Part shown: positions 1 to 5,881 of the stretch, in pieces
Numbering within the stretch: the first letter of the stretch is position 1
How the letters are laid out: each line of letters begins with the position of its first letter
DNA from: an uncultured Bacilli bacterium
GTDB taxonomy: Bacteria > Bacillota_I > Bacilli_A > RF39 > UBA660
Assembly: GCA_905235875.1 (NCBI GenBank)
Contig: CAJONL010000097.1
Location: forward strand, 1 to 11,213
Direction of reading: 5' to 3'
DNA length: 11,213 nt
Notes under the pieces: generated by a model
Told to the model about the DNA's origin: nothing
Database searches by the model: none
The model's input: the letters and a program-made list of their open reading frames with translations, nothing else
Program-made: the position numbers and the translations under genes

Positions 1-186
1 ACTAAAAAATTTATTATAGGTATTTCTATAGGAAAACTTCCTATGATACTATTCTGGGCTTTAATTGGTAAAAGTATAATGGAAAGTTTAAAAGATATTA
101 AAACAATTATAATAATAGTTGTTATGCTTGTAGGAACTTATGTAATAAGTAAAGTGTTAAGTAAGATATTTAAATGGGAGGTATAA
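1..186 (+). CDS. C-terminal fragment of a probable TVP38/TMEM64 (VTT/DedA-like) membrane protein
   Basis: The frame is open from the first base of the window to TAA at 184-186 and gives 61 residues; the start lies upstream. The fragment has two hydrophobic stretches. The first contains GISIGKLPMILFWALIG, a Gly/Pro-containing re-entrant-like segment typical of VTT-domain proteins near their C-terminus. The second, about residues 37-53 (TIIIIVVMLVGTYVI), is a final transmembrane helix followed by a short basic tail. VTT/DedA-superfamily proteins are integral membrane proteins linked to lipid scrambling or transport. The stop is 1 nt before the rmuC start, so the two are almost certainly cotranscribed. 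The family call rests on this short fragment only. A different polytopic membrane protein is possible. Confidence 0.5.
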   Translation, partial: TKKFIIGISIGKLPMILFWALIGKSIMESLKDIKTIIIIVVMLVGTYVISKVLSKIFKWEV

Positions 187-187
187 A

Positions 188-1255
188 ATGGAATATATAA
201 TTATAGGTTTACTAGTATTATTAGTAGTATTATCTGTTATTTCTTTATTTAAGAACATAAATGAAGGAAGAATAACAGACAAAGTTAATGAAATGCATGT
301 TAATCTAACTAAAGAATTAGGAGATTTTAAAACTGATATTAATAGAAACTTTAATGAAGATTTTACTAAGATGAATGAAAGAATAGAGAATAGACTTAAT
401 CAAATAGATAATAAAGTTAATGAAAGATTAGATGTTAATTTTGAAAAAACAAATAAAACTTTTACAAATGTTTTAGAAAGACTTAGTAAAATTGATGAAG
501 CTCAAAAGAAAATAGATAGTTTATCATCTGATATAGTATCACTTCAAGGAATACTTACAGATAAAAAGACTCGTGGTATTTTTGGAGAAGTTAATTTAAA
601 ACATATTTTAGTAAGTGTTTTTGGAGAAAATAATAATGGAGTTTATGATCTTCAACATAAGTTTGAAACAGGAGATATTGCAGATTGTGTACTTTTTGCA
701 CCAGAACCATTAGGTACTATTGCTATAGATTCTAAGTTTCCTTTAGAAAATTATAGAAATATGGTTGATAAGAATTTGTCACAAACTGAAAGAGATAAAT
801 ATGAAAAACTATTTAAAGCAGATGTAAAAAAACATATTGATGCTATAAGTTCTAAGTATATTATACCTGGAGTAACATCTGATCAAGCTATTATGTTTCT
901 TCCAGCAGAAGCTATTTTTGCGGAAATTAATGCTTATCATCAAGATATAATTGAATATGCTTATAAGAAAAGAGTTTGGCTTACAAGTCCTACTACATTA
1001 ATTTCAACTTTAACTGTGATTGAAATGCTTCTTAAAAATATTGAAAGAGATAAATATACTAGTATTATTCATGAAGAATTAAATAAACTTGGTGTTGAAT
1101 TTAATAGATATAAAGAAAGATGGGATAAGTTGTCACGTAGTATTGATACTGTTAGTCGTGATGTAAGTGATATTCATACAACAACTGAAAAAATTACTAA
1201 GAGATTTGATTCTATTAGTAGAGTAGATATTAAACAAATAGAAAACAAAAAATAA
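188..1255 (+). CDS. rmuC: RmuC family DNA recombination protein
   Basis: This 355-residue protein has an N-terminal membrane anchor (about residues 3-21), a long coiled coil rich in Lys, Glu and Asn (about 25-115), and the RmuC nuclease-like domain (about 125-325). The domain carries the family signatures TRGIFGE (R129-E134) and IDSKFPLENY (from I180, with D181 and K183). RmuC was identified genetically in E. coli as limiting inversions at short inverted repeats. The domain is related to PD-(D/E)XK nucleases, and D181-S-K183 fits such an active-site strand. The protein is shorter than proteobacterial RmuC, mainly in the coiled coil and tail. GGGAGG at 176-181 lies 6 nt before the ATG and inside the 3' end of the upstream gene, suggesting coupled expression. 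A terminator follows at 1279-1303. Confidence 0.93.
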   Translation: MEYIIIGLLVLLVVLSVISLFKNINEGRITDKVNEMHVNLTKELGDFKTDINRNFNEDFTKMNERIENRLNQIDNKVNERLDVNFEKTNKTFTNVLERLSKIDEAQKKIDSLSSDIVSLQGILTDKKTRGIFGEVNLKHILVSVFGENNNGVYDLQHKFETGDIADCVLFAPEPLGTIAIDSKFPLENYRNMVDKNLSQTERDKYEKLFKADVKKHIDAISSKYIIPGVTSDQAIMFLPAEAIFAEINAYHQDIIEYAYKKRVWLTSPTTLISTLTVIEMLLKNIERDKYTSIIHEELNKLGVEFNRYKERWDKLSRSIDTVSRDVSDIHTTTEKITKRFDSISRVDIKQIENKK

Positions 1256-1257
1256 TA

Positions 1258-1286
1258 TTGATTTTTAATAAAAAAAATGATACATT
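1258..1286 (+). promoter_or_regulatory. Possible tRNA-Gly promoter overlapping the rmuC terminator
   Basis: TTGATT (1258-1263) and TACATT (1281-1286) are separated by 17 nt. Each matches the sigma-A consensus at 4 of 6 positions. The predicted start near 1293 would give an 11-nt leader before the tRNA. The -10 box lies inside the left arm and loop of the rmuC terminator. No better promoter is visible between rmuC and the tRNA. The alternative is transcription by readthrough from rmuC followed by processing. Confidence 0.4.
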
Positions 1287-1303
1287 AAGTATGTATCTTT
1301 TTT
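1270..1303 (+). terminator. Rho-independent terminator of rmuC
   Basis: A 7-bp perfect stem GATACAT/ATGTATC (1279-1285 and 1291-1297) with a 5-nt loop is followed by six T (1298-1303). It is preceded by eight A (1270-1277), so it could act weakly in both directions. The last T touches the first base of the tRNA. Confidence 0.75.
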
Positions 1304-1378
1304 GCGGATGTGGTTTAATGGTTAGAATATGGCCTTGCCAAGGCTAGGATGGGAGTTCGATTCTCCTCGTCCGCTCCA
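1304..1378 (+). tRNA. tRNA-Gly (anticodon GCC), CCA encoded
   Basis: The 75-nt sequence folds as a complete cloverleaf. The acceptor stem is GCGGATG/CGTCCGC with one G-U pair. The D arm is GTTT/GAAT, with wobble pairs. The anticodon stem is TGGCC/GGCTA with loop TTGCCAA and anticodon GCC, which reads GGC/GGU. The variable loop is GGAT. The T arm is GGGAG/CTCCT with loop TTCGATT. T73 and an encoded CCA end at 1378. The gene is solitary, with a terminator 15 nt downstream. Confidence 0.95.
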
Positions 1379-1393
1379 GATATGTAAATGACT

Positions 1394-1421
1394 CGAACTT
1401 TTTAGTTCGTTTTTTGTTTTT
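1394..1421 (+). terminator. Terminator of tRNA-Gly
   Basis: A perfect 6-bp stem CGAACT/AGTTCG (1394-1399 and 1404-1409) with a TTTT loop is followed by TTTTTTGTTTTT (1410-1421). It lies just downstream of the tRNA CCA end and ends the rightward transcript. Confidence 0.8.
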
Positions 1422-1438
1422 AATAAAAATAAAACAAT

Positions 1439-1463
1439 AAAAAAAGATAAGACAGTTCTTATC
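1439..1463 (-). terminator. Leftward terminator of the 214-aa gene
   Basis: Read on the minus strand, stem GATAAGA/TCTTATC (7 bp, 4-nt loop, 1446-1463) is followed by seven T (plus-strand A run 1439-1445). It lies 26 nt past the stop of the leftward gene that ends at 1489. Confidence 0.75.
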
Positions 1464-1488
1464 AATTAATTATAAAGTATTATTGTTA

Positions 1489-2133
1489 TTATCTTTTCCT
1501 TATTGTAACTATTTCACTATCTTGTTCTTCACTTATATTTTTACATTCATAAAATATGAGATTTTCTTTTGTTCTATCTTGCACAAGTATTCTTTTCTTT
1601 AATGCACTTTTTGTTAAAAAATCAAGTTCTTCCTTAGTAAGTTTATAATCTTTTGTACTAAAACTACAGTGTAGGCATTTTAACTCATCATTTAATCTTA
1701 TAAGTAAATGATTTCCTGAACATGGATTTTTTTGTTTGTTTAGAGAATTATTGTTAAATGAAATATTTTCAAATAGTATTTTATTTTTATTTTCATATAG
1801 AAAATTTAAACTTGCATTTAATTTCTTGTAATCATTTATTTTGTCAAATATACTTTCTAGTCTTTTTTTTAATTCAATTAAGTCCATATTGTAATAATTA
1901 TCTTTTCCTTTTTTTATTAAATCAATAAGTACTAGATATAGTTCAAGTTGTTCTTTAAAACTTAGATTTTTGTCAGTTGTTTTTTCTTCTTTATTTATTA
2001 CCTCTTCATATTTTTTTTTCTTTTCCAAGCAATCATTAATTTTATCATTTACTTCATTATAATACTCTATTTGACCATCAAGGTTTTTAGGACCAACTGC
2101 ACATTTTCTAACAAAATTATCTTTATTTTTCAT
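1489..2133 (-). CDS. Unrecognised 214-aa coiled-coil protein with a C-terminal zinc-type CxxxH/CxxC motif
   Basis: I do not recognise the family. The protein is soluble, with no signal peptide or membrane segment. Residues about 15-120 are highly charged (Lys/Glu/Asn/Asp) and probably helical or coiled-coil. A compact cysteine-containing module follows: C138-x3-H142-x10-C153-x2-C156 (CSGNH ... CLHC). The spacing suits a single zinc ion in a small zinc-ribbon or knuckle-like fold. The tail after it is basic and ends in RKR. The ATG has a strong AGGAGG (2141-2146) 7 nt upstream. The gene is monocistronic, has its own terminator at 1439-1463, and is divergent from the 355-aa gene. A structural zinc site in a nucleic-acid- or protein-binding adaptor is plausible, but that is inference. 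No catalytic motif is visible. Confidence 0.8.
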   Translation of the reverse strand: MKNKDNFVRKCAVGPKNLDGQIEYYNEVNDKINDCLEKKKKYEEVINKEEKTTDKNLSFKEQLELYLVLIDLIKKGKDNYYNMDLIELKKRLESIFDKINDYKKLNASLNFLYENKNKILFENISFNNNSLNKQKNPCSGNHLLIRLNDELKCLHCSFSTKDYKLTKEELDFLTKSALKKRILVQDRTKENLIFYECKNISEEQDSEIVTIRKR

Positions 2134-2254
2134 ATCATAACCTCCTGTCAGTATTAAAAAGCACTTTTAATATGTTATCACATTTTGTTTCATAAATAAA
2201 GAAAAACATAAAGAATTTTATGTATACATAGTTAATTATATAAAAAGATAATTA

Positions 2255-2282
2255 TTGATATAACAAGTTTTAATGGTATAAT
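2255..2282 (+). promoter_or_regulatory. Promoter of the 355-aa gene
   Basis: TTGATA (2255-2260), a 16-nt spacer and a perfect TATAAT (2277-2282) form one of the best sigma-A-type promoters in the window. The predicted start near 2289 gives a leader of about 20 nt containing the ribosome site. Confidence 0.7.
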
Positions 2283-2308
2283 AAATATAATAAGGGAGAT
2301 GTAGTAAT

Positions 2309-3376
2309 GTGGATAAATCTGATGAACTTCTAAAAAAAGATATTTTAACTAAAAACAATAAAAAAGTTAAAGAACAAACACTTAAAAGATATTTAAAAAG
2401 TTTTGATTTAGATGAATTAATTAGGTTTTTAACACCAAAAGTATTTGTAGATGAAGAAACTGGTAACATATCTGATATGGAAATGATTAATATCAATTCT
2501 AAAAAGAATTTAATTAATTATATTACTAATAATCTAGAAGATATCTTAAAATGTTTTATAGAAAAAACTAGAACTGAAGAAGTAAATCAGTTAAAGTTCA
2601 TATTAGAAAACAATAATAAGGATTTATTATTTGATGAATGCCCTTTAAGCTTAAATTTTATTAATGATCTAAAAATATTATGTTTTACTAAAGTCTATTA
2701 CAATAATAAAAAAGACTTAATAAAATTTTTTATGCCTATAGAGTTTATTGAAACTTTTAACAAAATTCTTAAAGATAAAGAAGTGCTAGAAAAAAATAAA
2801 TATTATAATGATATTTATGATTATACTGAAAGCATTATAAACACATATGGGATTATTACTCTTACAAAATTGCTTGAATTATTTGAAAAACAAATGTTTA
2901 AAATAGAAGAGGAAAAACTTATAAATATTGTTAATCTATCATTATCATATGATAAACTTATTTTTCATCCAAGTGAAGAAGATGTTTTAGTATGTAATCT
3001 AGAATTTTCTAATGAAGATGCCGCAGAAGAATTCTATAAAGATCAAATAGAAGATTATAAAGTTTATAGTAAAGAAGAGTATAAAAAAATATCTAGTTAT
3101 GATTATCTTTATAAACTAAAATCATACAATGAACTAAAAAACTATTTTAGTAATAATTATAAAACAATAGAAATAGATTTTGAAAAGTTTAAAAAAAGTA
3201 TAGTTACTAATTATATAAACATAGCTCAAGTTTCTATAGATAGTGCTAATGAGTTCTTTAAAATACATATTAAATATTTTATAGAAGTTGATAATGAAAA
3301 AGAAGATTATATATTAAAATTAGTAAATGATATTTTTGAAAATTATCCTAAATGGAGAAAAAGAGGTAATGTTTAA
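2309..3376 (+). CDS. Unrecognised 355-aa acidic protein with GTG start
   Basis: No family can be named with confidence. The translation (GTG start) is rich in Lys, Glu, Asp, Asn and Leu and has no signal peptide, membrane helix or cysteine cluster. It looks like an all-alpha soluble protein. The N-terminal part (about 1-45) resembles helical repeats of the type found before SEC-C-tailed proteins. The C-terminus ends on FENYPKWRKRGNV with no metal-binding tail. The resemblance is from memory and weak. GTG at 2309 is the only start after an in-frame stop at 2291-2293, and GGGAG (2294-2298) lies 10 nt upstream. An out-of-frame ATG at 2307 overlaps the GTG (ATGTG) and opens an 8-codon frame. The gene has its own promoter and a terminator at 3381-3415. 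Confidence 0.8.
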   Translation: MDKSDELLKKDILTKNNKKVKEQTLKRYLKSFDLDELIRFLTPKVFVDEETGNISDMEMININSKKNLINYITNNLEDILKCFIEKTRTEEVNQLKFILENNNKDLLFDECPLSLNFINDLKILCFTKVYYNNKKDLIKFFMPIEFIETFNKILKDKEVLEKNKYYNDIYDYTESIINTYGIITLTKLLELFEKQMFKIEEEKLINIVNLSLSYDKLIFHPSEEDVLVCNLEFSNEDAAEEFYKDQIEDYKVYSKEEYKKISSYDYLYKLKSYNELKNYFSNNYKTIEIDFEKFKKSIVTNYINIAQVSIDSANEFFKIHIKYFIEVDNEKEDYILKLVNDIFENYPKWRKRGNV

Positions 3377-3380
3377 TATA

Positions 3381-3415
3381 AATATAAATTCTAATGAGTT
3401 TATATTTTTTCTTTT
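3381..3415 (+). terminator. Terminator of the 355-aa gene
   Basis: An 11-bp stem (3381-3391 with 3396-3406, one G-U pair) with loop TAAT is followed by TTTTCTTTT (3407-3415). The T tract coincides with the place where the -35 of the next gene would fall. Confidence 0.75.
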
Positions 3416-3433
3416 CTAAATAAATGATATAAT
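3405..3433 (+). promoter_or_regulatory. Probable promoter of the DUF2779 gene
   Basis: A perfect TATAAT lies at 3428-3433. The -35 position 17 nt upstream (3405-3410) is only a T tract belonging to the preceding terminator, so the -35 element is weak. The expected start near 3440 gives a leader of about 16 nt. Confidence 0.5.
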
Positions 3434-3455
3434 TTAATAAAAGGATGGTAGGAGT

Positions 3456-4916
3456 ATGAATTTATCAAAATCAAAATATTGTGAAGGTGTTCAATGTAAA
3501 AAAATTTTATGGCTTAGTAAATTTAAACCTGAAGTAAAAGAAGAAATAGATAATGAAAGTGTCTTGGAAAATGGAAATTATGTTCATGAAATAGCAAGGA
3601 AGATGTTTGGTAATGATATAAATATAGAATTTAATGAAAACCTAAATACTATGATAAATGATACTAAAAAAGCATTGCAAAATGAAAACGCAGTAATAAC
3701 TGAGGCATCATTTAATTATAATAATAATTTTTGTAGTGTTGATATTTTAAAAAAAGAAAAAGATTCTTTTGAGATATATGAAGTGAAAAGTTCTACAAAA
3801 GTAAAAGATGTTTTTATTAATGATGCCTCATATCAGTATTATGTTTTAACATCACTTGGACTAAATGTAAAAAAATGCTTTGTTGTAACTTTAAATAGTA
3901 ATTATGTAAGATGTGGTGACCTAGATTTATCTAAGTTATTTATAAAAAATGATATAACTGATATATGTAAGAATAAGTTAGAAGAAATTAAAAATAATAT
4001 TGCTGAAATAAATAAATATATGGAAAATAAAAATGAACCAGATGATGATATAGATTTAAAGTGTTTTGATCCATATCCTTGTCCATTTTTTAAATATTGT
4101 ACTAGAAAACTACCAGAAAATAATGTATTTACTACTAAGCTTAATCTTAAAGATAAGTTTAAATTTTATAAGATGAATGTATATAGTTATGAAGATTTAT
4201 TAAAATATCAAATAAATGATAAGACAAGAATGCAAATAGAGTATGATTTATATAATAAAGATAATTTTATAGATAAGAAAAAAATAAAAGAGTTTTTAAG
4301 CGAACTAAGAGAGCCTATTTATTTTTTAGATTTTGAAACATTTCAAATGGCAATTCCAAAATATGATAATGTTAGTCCTTATATGCAAGTACCATTTCAG
4401 TATTCACTTCATTATATAAAAAATGGCACACTTTACCATAAAGAGTTTTTAGCTAAAGAGGGAATAGATCCAAGGAAGGATCTTGCAGAAGCTTTAGTAA
4501 AAGATATTCCTACAAATGTGACAGTTCTGGCATATAATATGAGTTTTGAAAAAAATGTAATAAAGAAACTTGCAGAGCTTTATCCAGATTTAAAATCTAG
4601 TCTTATGAAAATATATAGTAATATTTATGATCTTATGATTCCTTTTAGAGAAAGAAGTTATTATAGTAAAGATATGGATGGTTCTTATTCAATTAAATAT
4701 GTCTTGCCAGCTCTTTTTCCAAATGATGAGAGTTTAAATTATAAAAACTTAGATTTAATTCATAATGGAAGTGAAGCTATGGATAGTTTTGCATCACTAG
4801 AAAATAAAAGTGAAGAAGAAAAAAAGGCTATTAGAGAGAATCTATTAAAATATTGTAAGCTTGATACTTATGCAATGGTTAAAATTTATGAAAAATTAAA
4901 AGAAGCTATAAAATAA
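3456..4916 (+). CDS. DUF2779 protein: Cas4-like PD-(D/E)XK/Fe-S module joined to an exonuclease-like domain
   Basis: The 486-residue protein has two recognisable halves. The N-terminal half looks like a Cas4/AddB-type nuclease: C9 and C14, H44 (GNYVHEIA), D96 (SVDIL), E109-V-K111 (YEVKSST), Q127-Y-Y129, then C203-x5-C209-x5-C215 (CFDPYPCPFFKYC). This fits a PD-(D/E)XK core (H, D, ExK, Q) closed by a 4Fe-4S cluster with one N-terminal and three C-terminal cysteines. The C-terminal half is DUF2779 (PF11074), with FLDFETF (D292, E294), AYNMSFE (359-365) and YCKLDT (Y466-D470), a DnaQ-like arrangement of acidic residues. AAGGA at 3441-3445 lies 10 nt before the ATG; a second AGGAG is only 1 nt away. 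The 3' end overlaps the convergent XRE gene by 11 bp. Activity on DNA or RNA is inferred. The family's role is not established to my knowledge. Confidence 0.88.
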   Translation: MNLSKSKYCEGVQCKKILWLSKFKPEVKEEIDNESVLENGNYVHEIARKMFGNDINIEFNENLNTMINDTKKALQNENAVITEASFNYNNNFCSVDILKKEKDSFEIYEVKSSTKVKDVFINDASYQYYVLTSLGLNVKKCFVVTLNSNYVRCGDLDLSKLFIKNDITDICKNKLEEIKNNIAEINKYMENKNEPDDDIDLKCFDPYPCPFFKYCTRKLPENNVFTTKLNLKDKFKFYKMNVYSYEDLLKYQINDKTRMQIEYDLYNKDNFIDKKKIKEFLSELREPIYFLDFETFQMAIPKYDNVSPYMQVPFQYSLHYIKNGTLYHKEFLAKEGIDPRKDLAEALVKDIPTNVTVLAYNMSFEKNVIKKLAELYPDLKSSLMKIYSNIYDLMIPFRERSYYSKDMDGSYSIKYVLPALFPNDESLNYKNLDLIHNGSEAMDSFASLENKSEEEKKAIRENLLKYCKLDTYAMVKIYEKLKEAIK

Positions 4917-5733
4917 TAAGTTTACTATTAGCTCCATTTAATTCTATAATATTTTTTGAATTTTCATTATTATTGGCATTAATAAATTCATTTTTAATGC
5001 CTTTTAATATGGTCTTATATTCTGAATTTTCTGGTAATTTTACTCTTGCAACTGAATTTATTGTGTTAATTTCTAAAGCTCCATCAAATTTATCATATAT
5101 TGCTTCAATATCACATTTAGTTGTGTTTAAAACAGTTCTTCCTTTAGAATTATTAACATTTAAATATTTTAAACTTCCATCATATTCTAGTTTTTTAAAG
5201 TCAATATCATTAATGTTTAATGTTTTAGATTTAGAGTTCAATTCTATTTCATCAATATATTTTTCTGGTAAATAAATATTAAGAATAATGTTTTCGCTTT
5301 TTATTTTATTTTTAATATTAATATCTAATCTGTTATATATATCATCAAGTTTAATATTAATTTTATCATTTACATCATCGTTAGTTTTTGATAATAAATC
5401 TATTTTTACTGTTTCATATTTATTATTTTTTATATTTATTTCATTAACATTGTTAATTTTAATATCAAAATGTTTTGTATGATCTATTTCTAATTCTTTT
5501 GTTAACAATAATTTGTTCATATCTAAAGATATGTCTTTATTTTCTTTTACTAATTCATCAATAGTAGTATTAAATAAAATACTAATTTGTTTTAAGTTTT
5601 CTATATCAGGTATTCCATCTCCACTTTCCCATTTTGTTATTGCTTGTCTTGATACATTAAGCTTTTCTGCGAGTAATTCTTGAGTTAAATTATTTTCTTT
5701 TCTTAACATTTTTAATTTTTCATTAAATAACAT
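4906..5733 (-). CDS. XRE-family transcriptional regulator with a beta-rich C-terminal domain (possibly DUF4097/toastrack-like)
   Basis: Residues about 3-60 form a classical Cro/C1 helix-turn-helix (LTQELLAEKLNVSRQAITKW, then PDIENLKQISILF). The remaining about 200 residues are quite different: short alternating hydrophobic strands with Asn/Lys/Asp turns (LNINDIDF, LKYLNVNN, IELNSKSKT, VARVKLP). They resemble the stacked beta strands of DUF4097/toastrack domains found with LiaF- and PspC-type envelope-stress proteins. No membrane segment is present. I chose ATG 5733 because AAGGAG (5742-5747) lies 8 nt before it. The upstream GTG at 5742 sits inside that ribosome site. The gene ends with an 11-bp tail-to-tail overlap with the DUF2779 gene. 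It has a leader of about 95 nt with two palindromes, suggesting self-regulation. The tail assignment is tentative. Confidence 0.85.
   Translation of the reverse strand: MLFNEKLKMLRKENNLTQELLAEKLNVSRQAITKWESGDGIPDIENLKQISILFNTTIDELVKENKDISLDMNKLLLTKELEIDHTKHFDIKINNVNEINIKNNKYETVKIDLLSKTNDDVNDKINIKLDDIYNRLDINIKNKIKSENIILNIYLPEKYIDEIELNSKSKTLNINDIDFKKLEYDGSLKYLNVNNSKGRTVLNTTKCDIEAIYDKFDGALEINTINSVARVKLPENSEYKTILKGIKNEFINANNNENSKNIIELNGANSKLIIL
4975..5005 (+). terminator. Possible terminator of the DUF2779 gene, inside the convergent XRE gene
   Basis: An 8-bp perfect inverted repeat GGCATTAA/TTAATGCC (4975-4982 and 4994-5001) with an 11-nt loop is followed by TTTT (5002-5005) on the plus strand. 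It is the first candidate stop for rightward transcripts leaving the DUF2779 gene, 58 nt past its stop. The loop is large and the T tract short, so efficiency is uncertain. Confidence 0.4.
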
Positions 5734-5780
5734 ATTTCTCACTCCTTAGTAACAATTTTATATATTTTAGTATTTTTTAC

Positions 5781-5791
5781 AAGTAATACTT
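5781..5791. promoter_or_regulatory. Short palindrome in the XRE gene leader
   Basis: AAGTAATACTT is a perfect 11-bp palindrome about 34 nt upstream of the XRE ribosome site. Part of it recurs in inverted form just downstream on the minus strand (AATAC at 5785-5789, GTATT at 5770-5774). It could be an operator for the adjacent regulator. In such AT-rich DNA, chance is a serious alternative. Confidence 0.3.
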
Positions 5792-5811
5792 ATTTACATT
5801 TTATATTTTTT

Positions 5812-5830
5812 ATGCTACTTATCGTAGCAT
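5812..5830. promoter_or_regulatory. Inverted repeat at the XRE gene transcription start
   Basis: ATGCTAC-N5-GTAGCAT is a perfect 7+7 inverted repeat and unusually GC-containing for its surroundings. It begins about 5 nt downstream of the minus-strand TATAAT (5835-5840), so it would cover the predicted start point. It fits an operator for autorepression by the XRE protein, or a 5'-terminal mRNA stem-loop. Confidence 0.5.
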
Positions 5831-5834
5831 TTTA

Positions 5835-5863
5835 ATTATACAAAAAAAGATAAGTCGAATAAA
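5835..5863 (-). promoter_or_regulatory. Probable promoter of the XRE gene
   Basis: A perfect minus-strand TATAAT lies at 5835-5840, one base after the T7 tract of the DUF362 terminator. The -35 position (5858-5863, TTTATT) is poor and falls in that terminator's loop. The predicted start is near 5828. Confidence 0.45.
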
Positions 5864-5869
5864 GACTTA
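5842..5869 (-). terminator. Terminator of the CDF / 4-TM / DUF362 operon
   Basis: On the minus strand, stem TAAGTC/GACTTA (5851-5856 and 5864-5869, 7-nt loop) is followed by TC and seven T (plus A run 5842-5848). It lies 12 nt past the DUF362 stop. Confidence 0.7.
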
Positions 5870-5881
5870 CTTTTAACTATT

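Noticed and set aside
1304..2300. tRNA-Gly 3' end as an integration site with a short island of unassigned genes beside it
   Set aside because: No second copy of the tRNA 3' end and no integrase or recombinase are seen in the window.
2236..2496. Leftward 86-codon open frame over the start of the 355-aa gene
   Set aside because: It is antisense to a better-supported gene, covers its promoter, and encodes only Ser/Leu/Phe-rich sequence.
4973..5482. Two rightward open frames (100 and 64 codons) opposite the XRE gene
   Set aside because: They are antisense shadows in AT-rich DNA, with no convincing ribosome site and low-complexity hydrophobic products. The minus-strand gene has a clear HTH domain.
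3456..5733. DUF2779 nuclease plus XRE regulator as a defence system
   Set aside because: The genes are convergent rather than in an operon, and no toxin, methylase, helicase or CRISPR gene is nearby.
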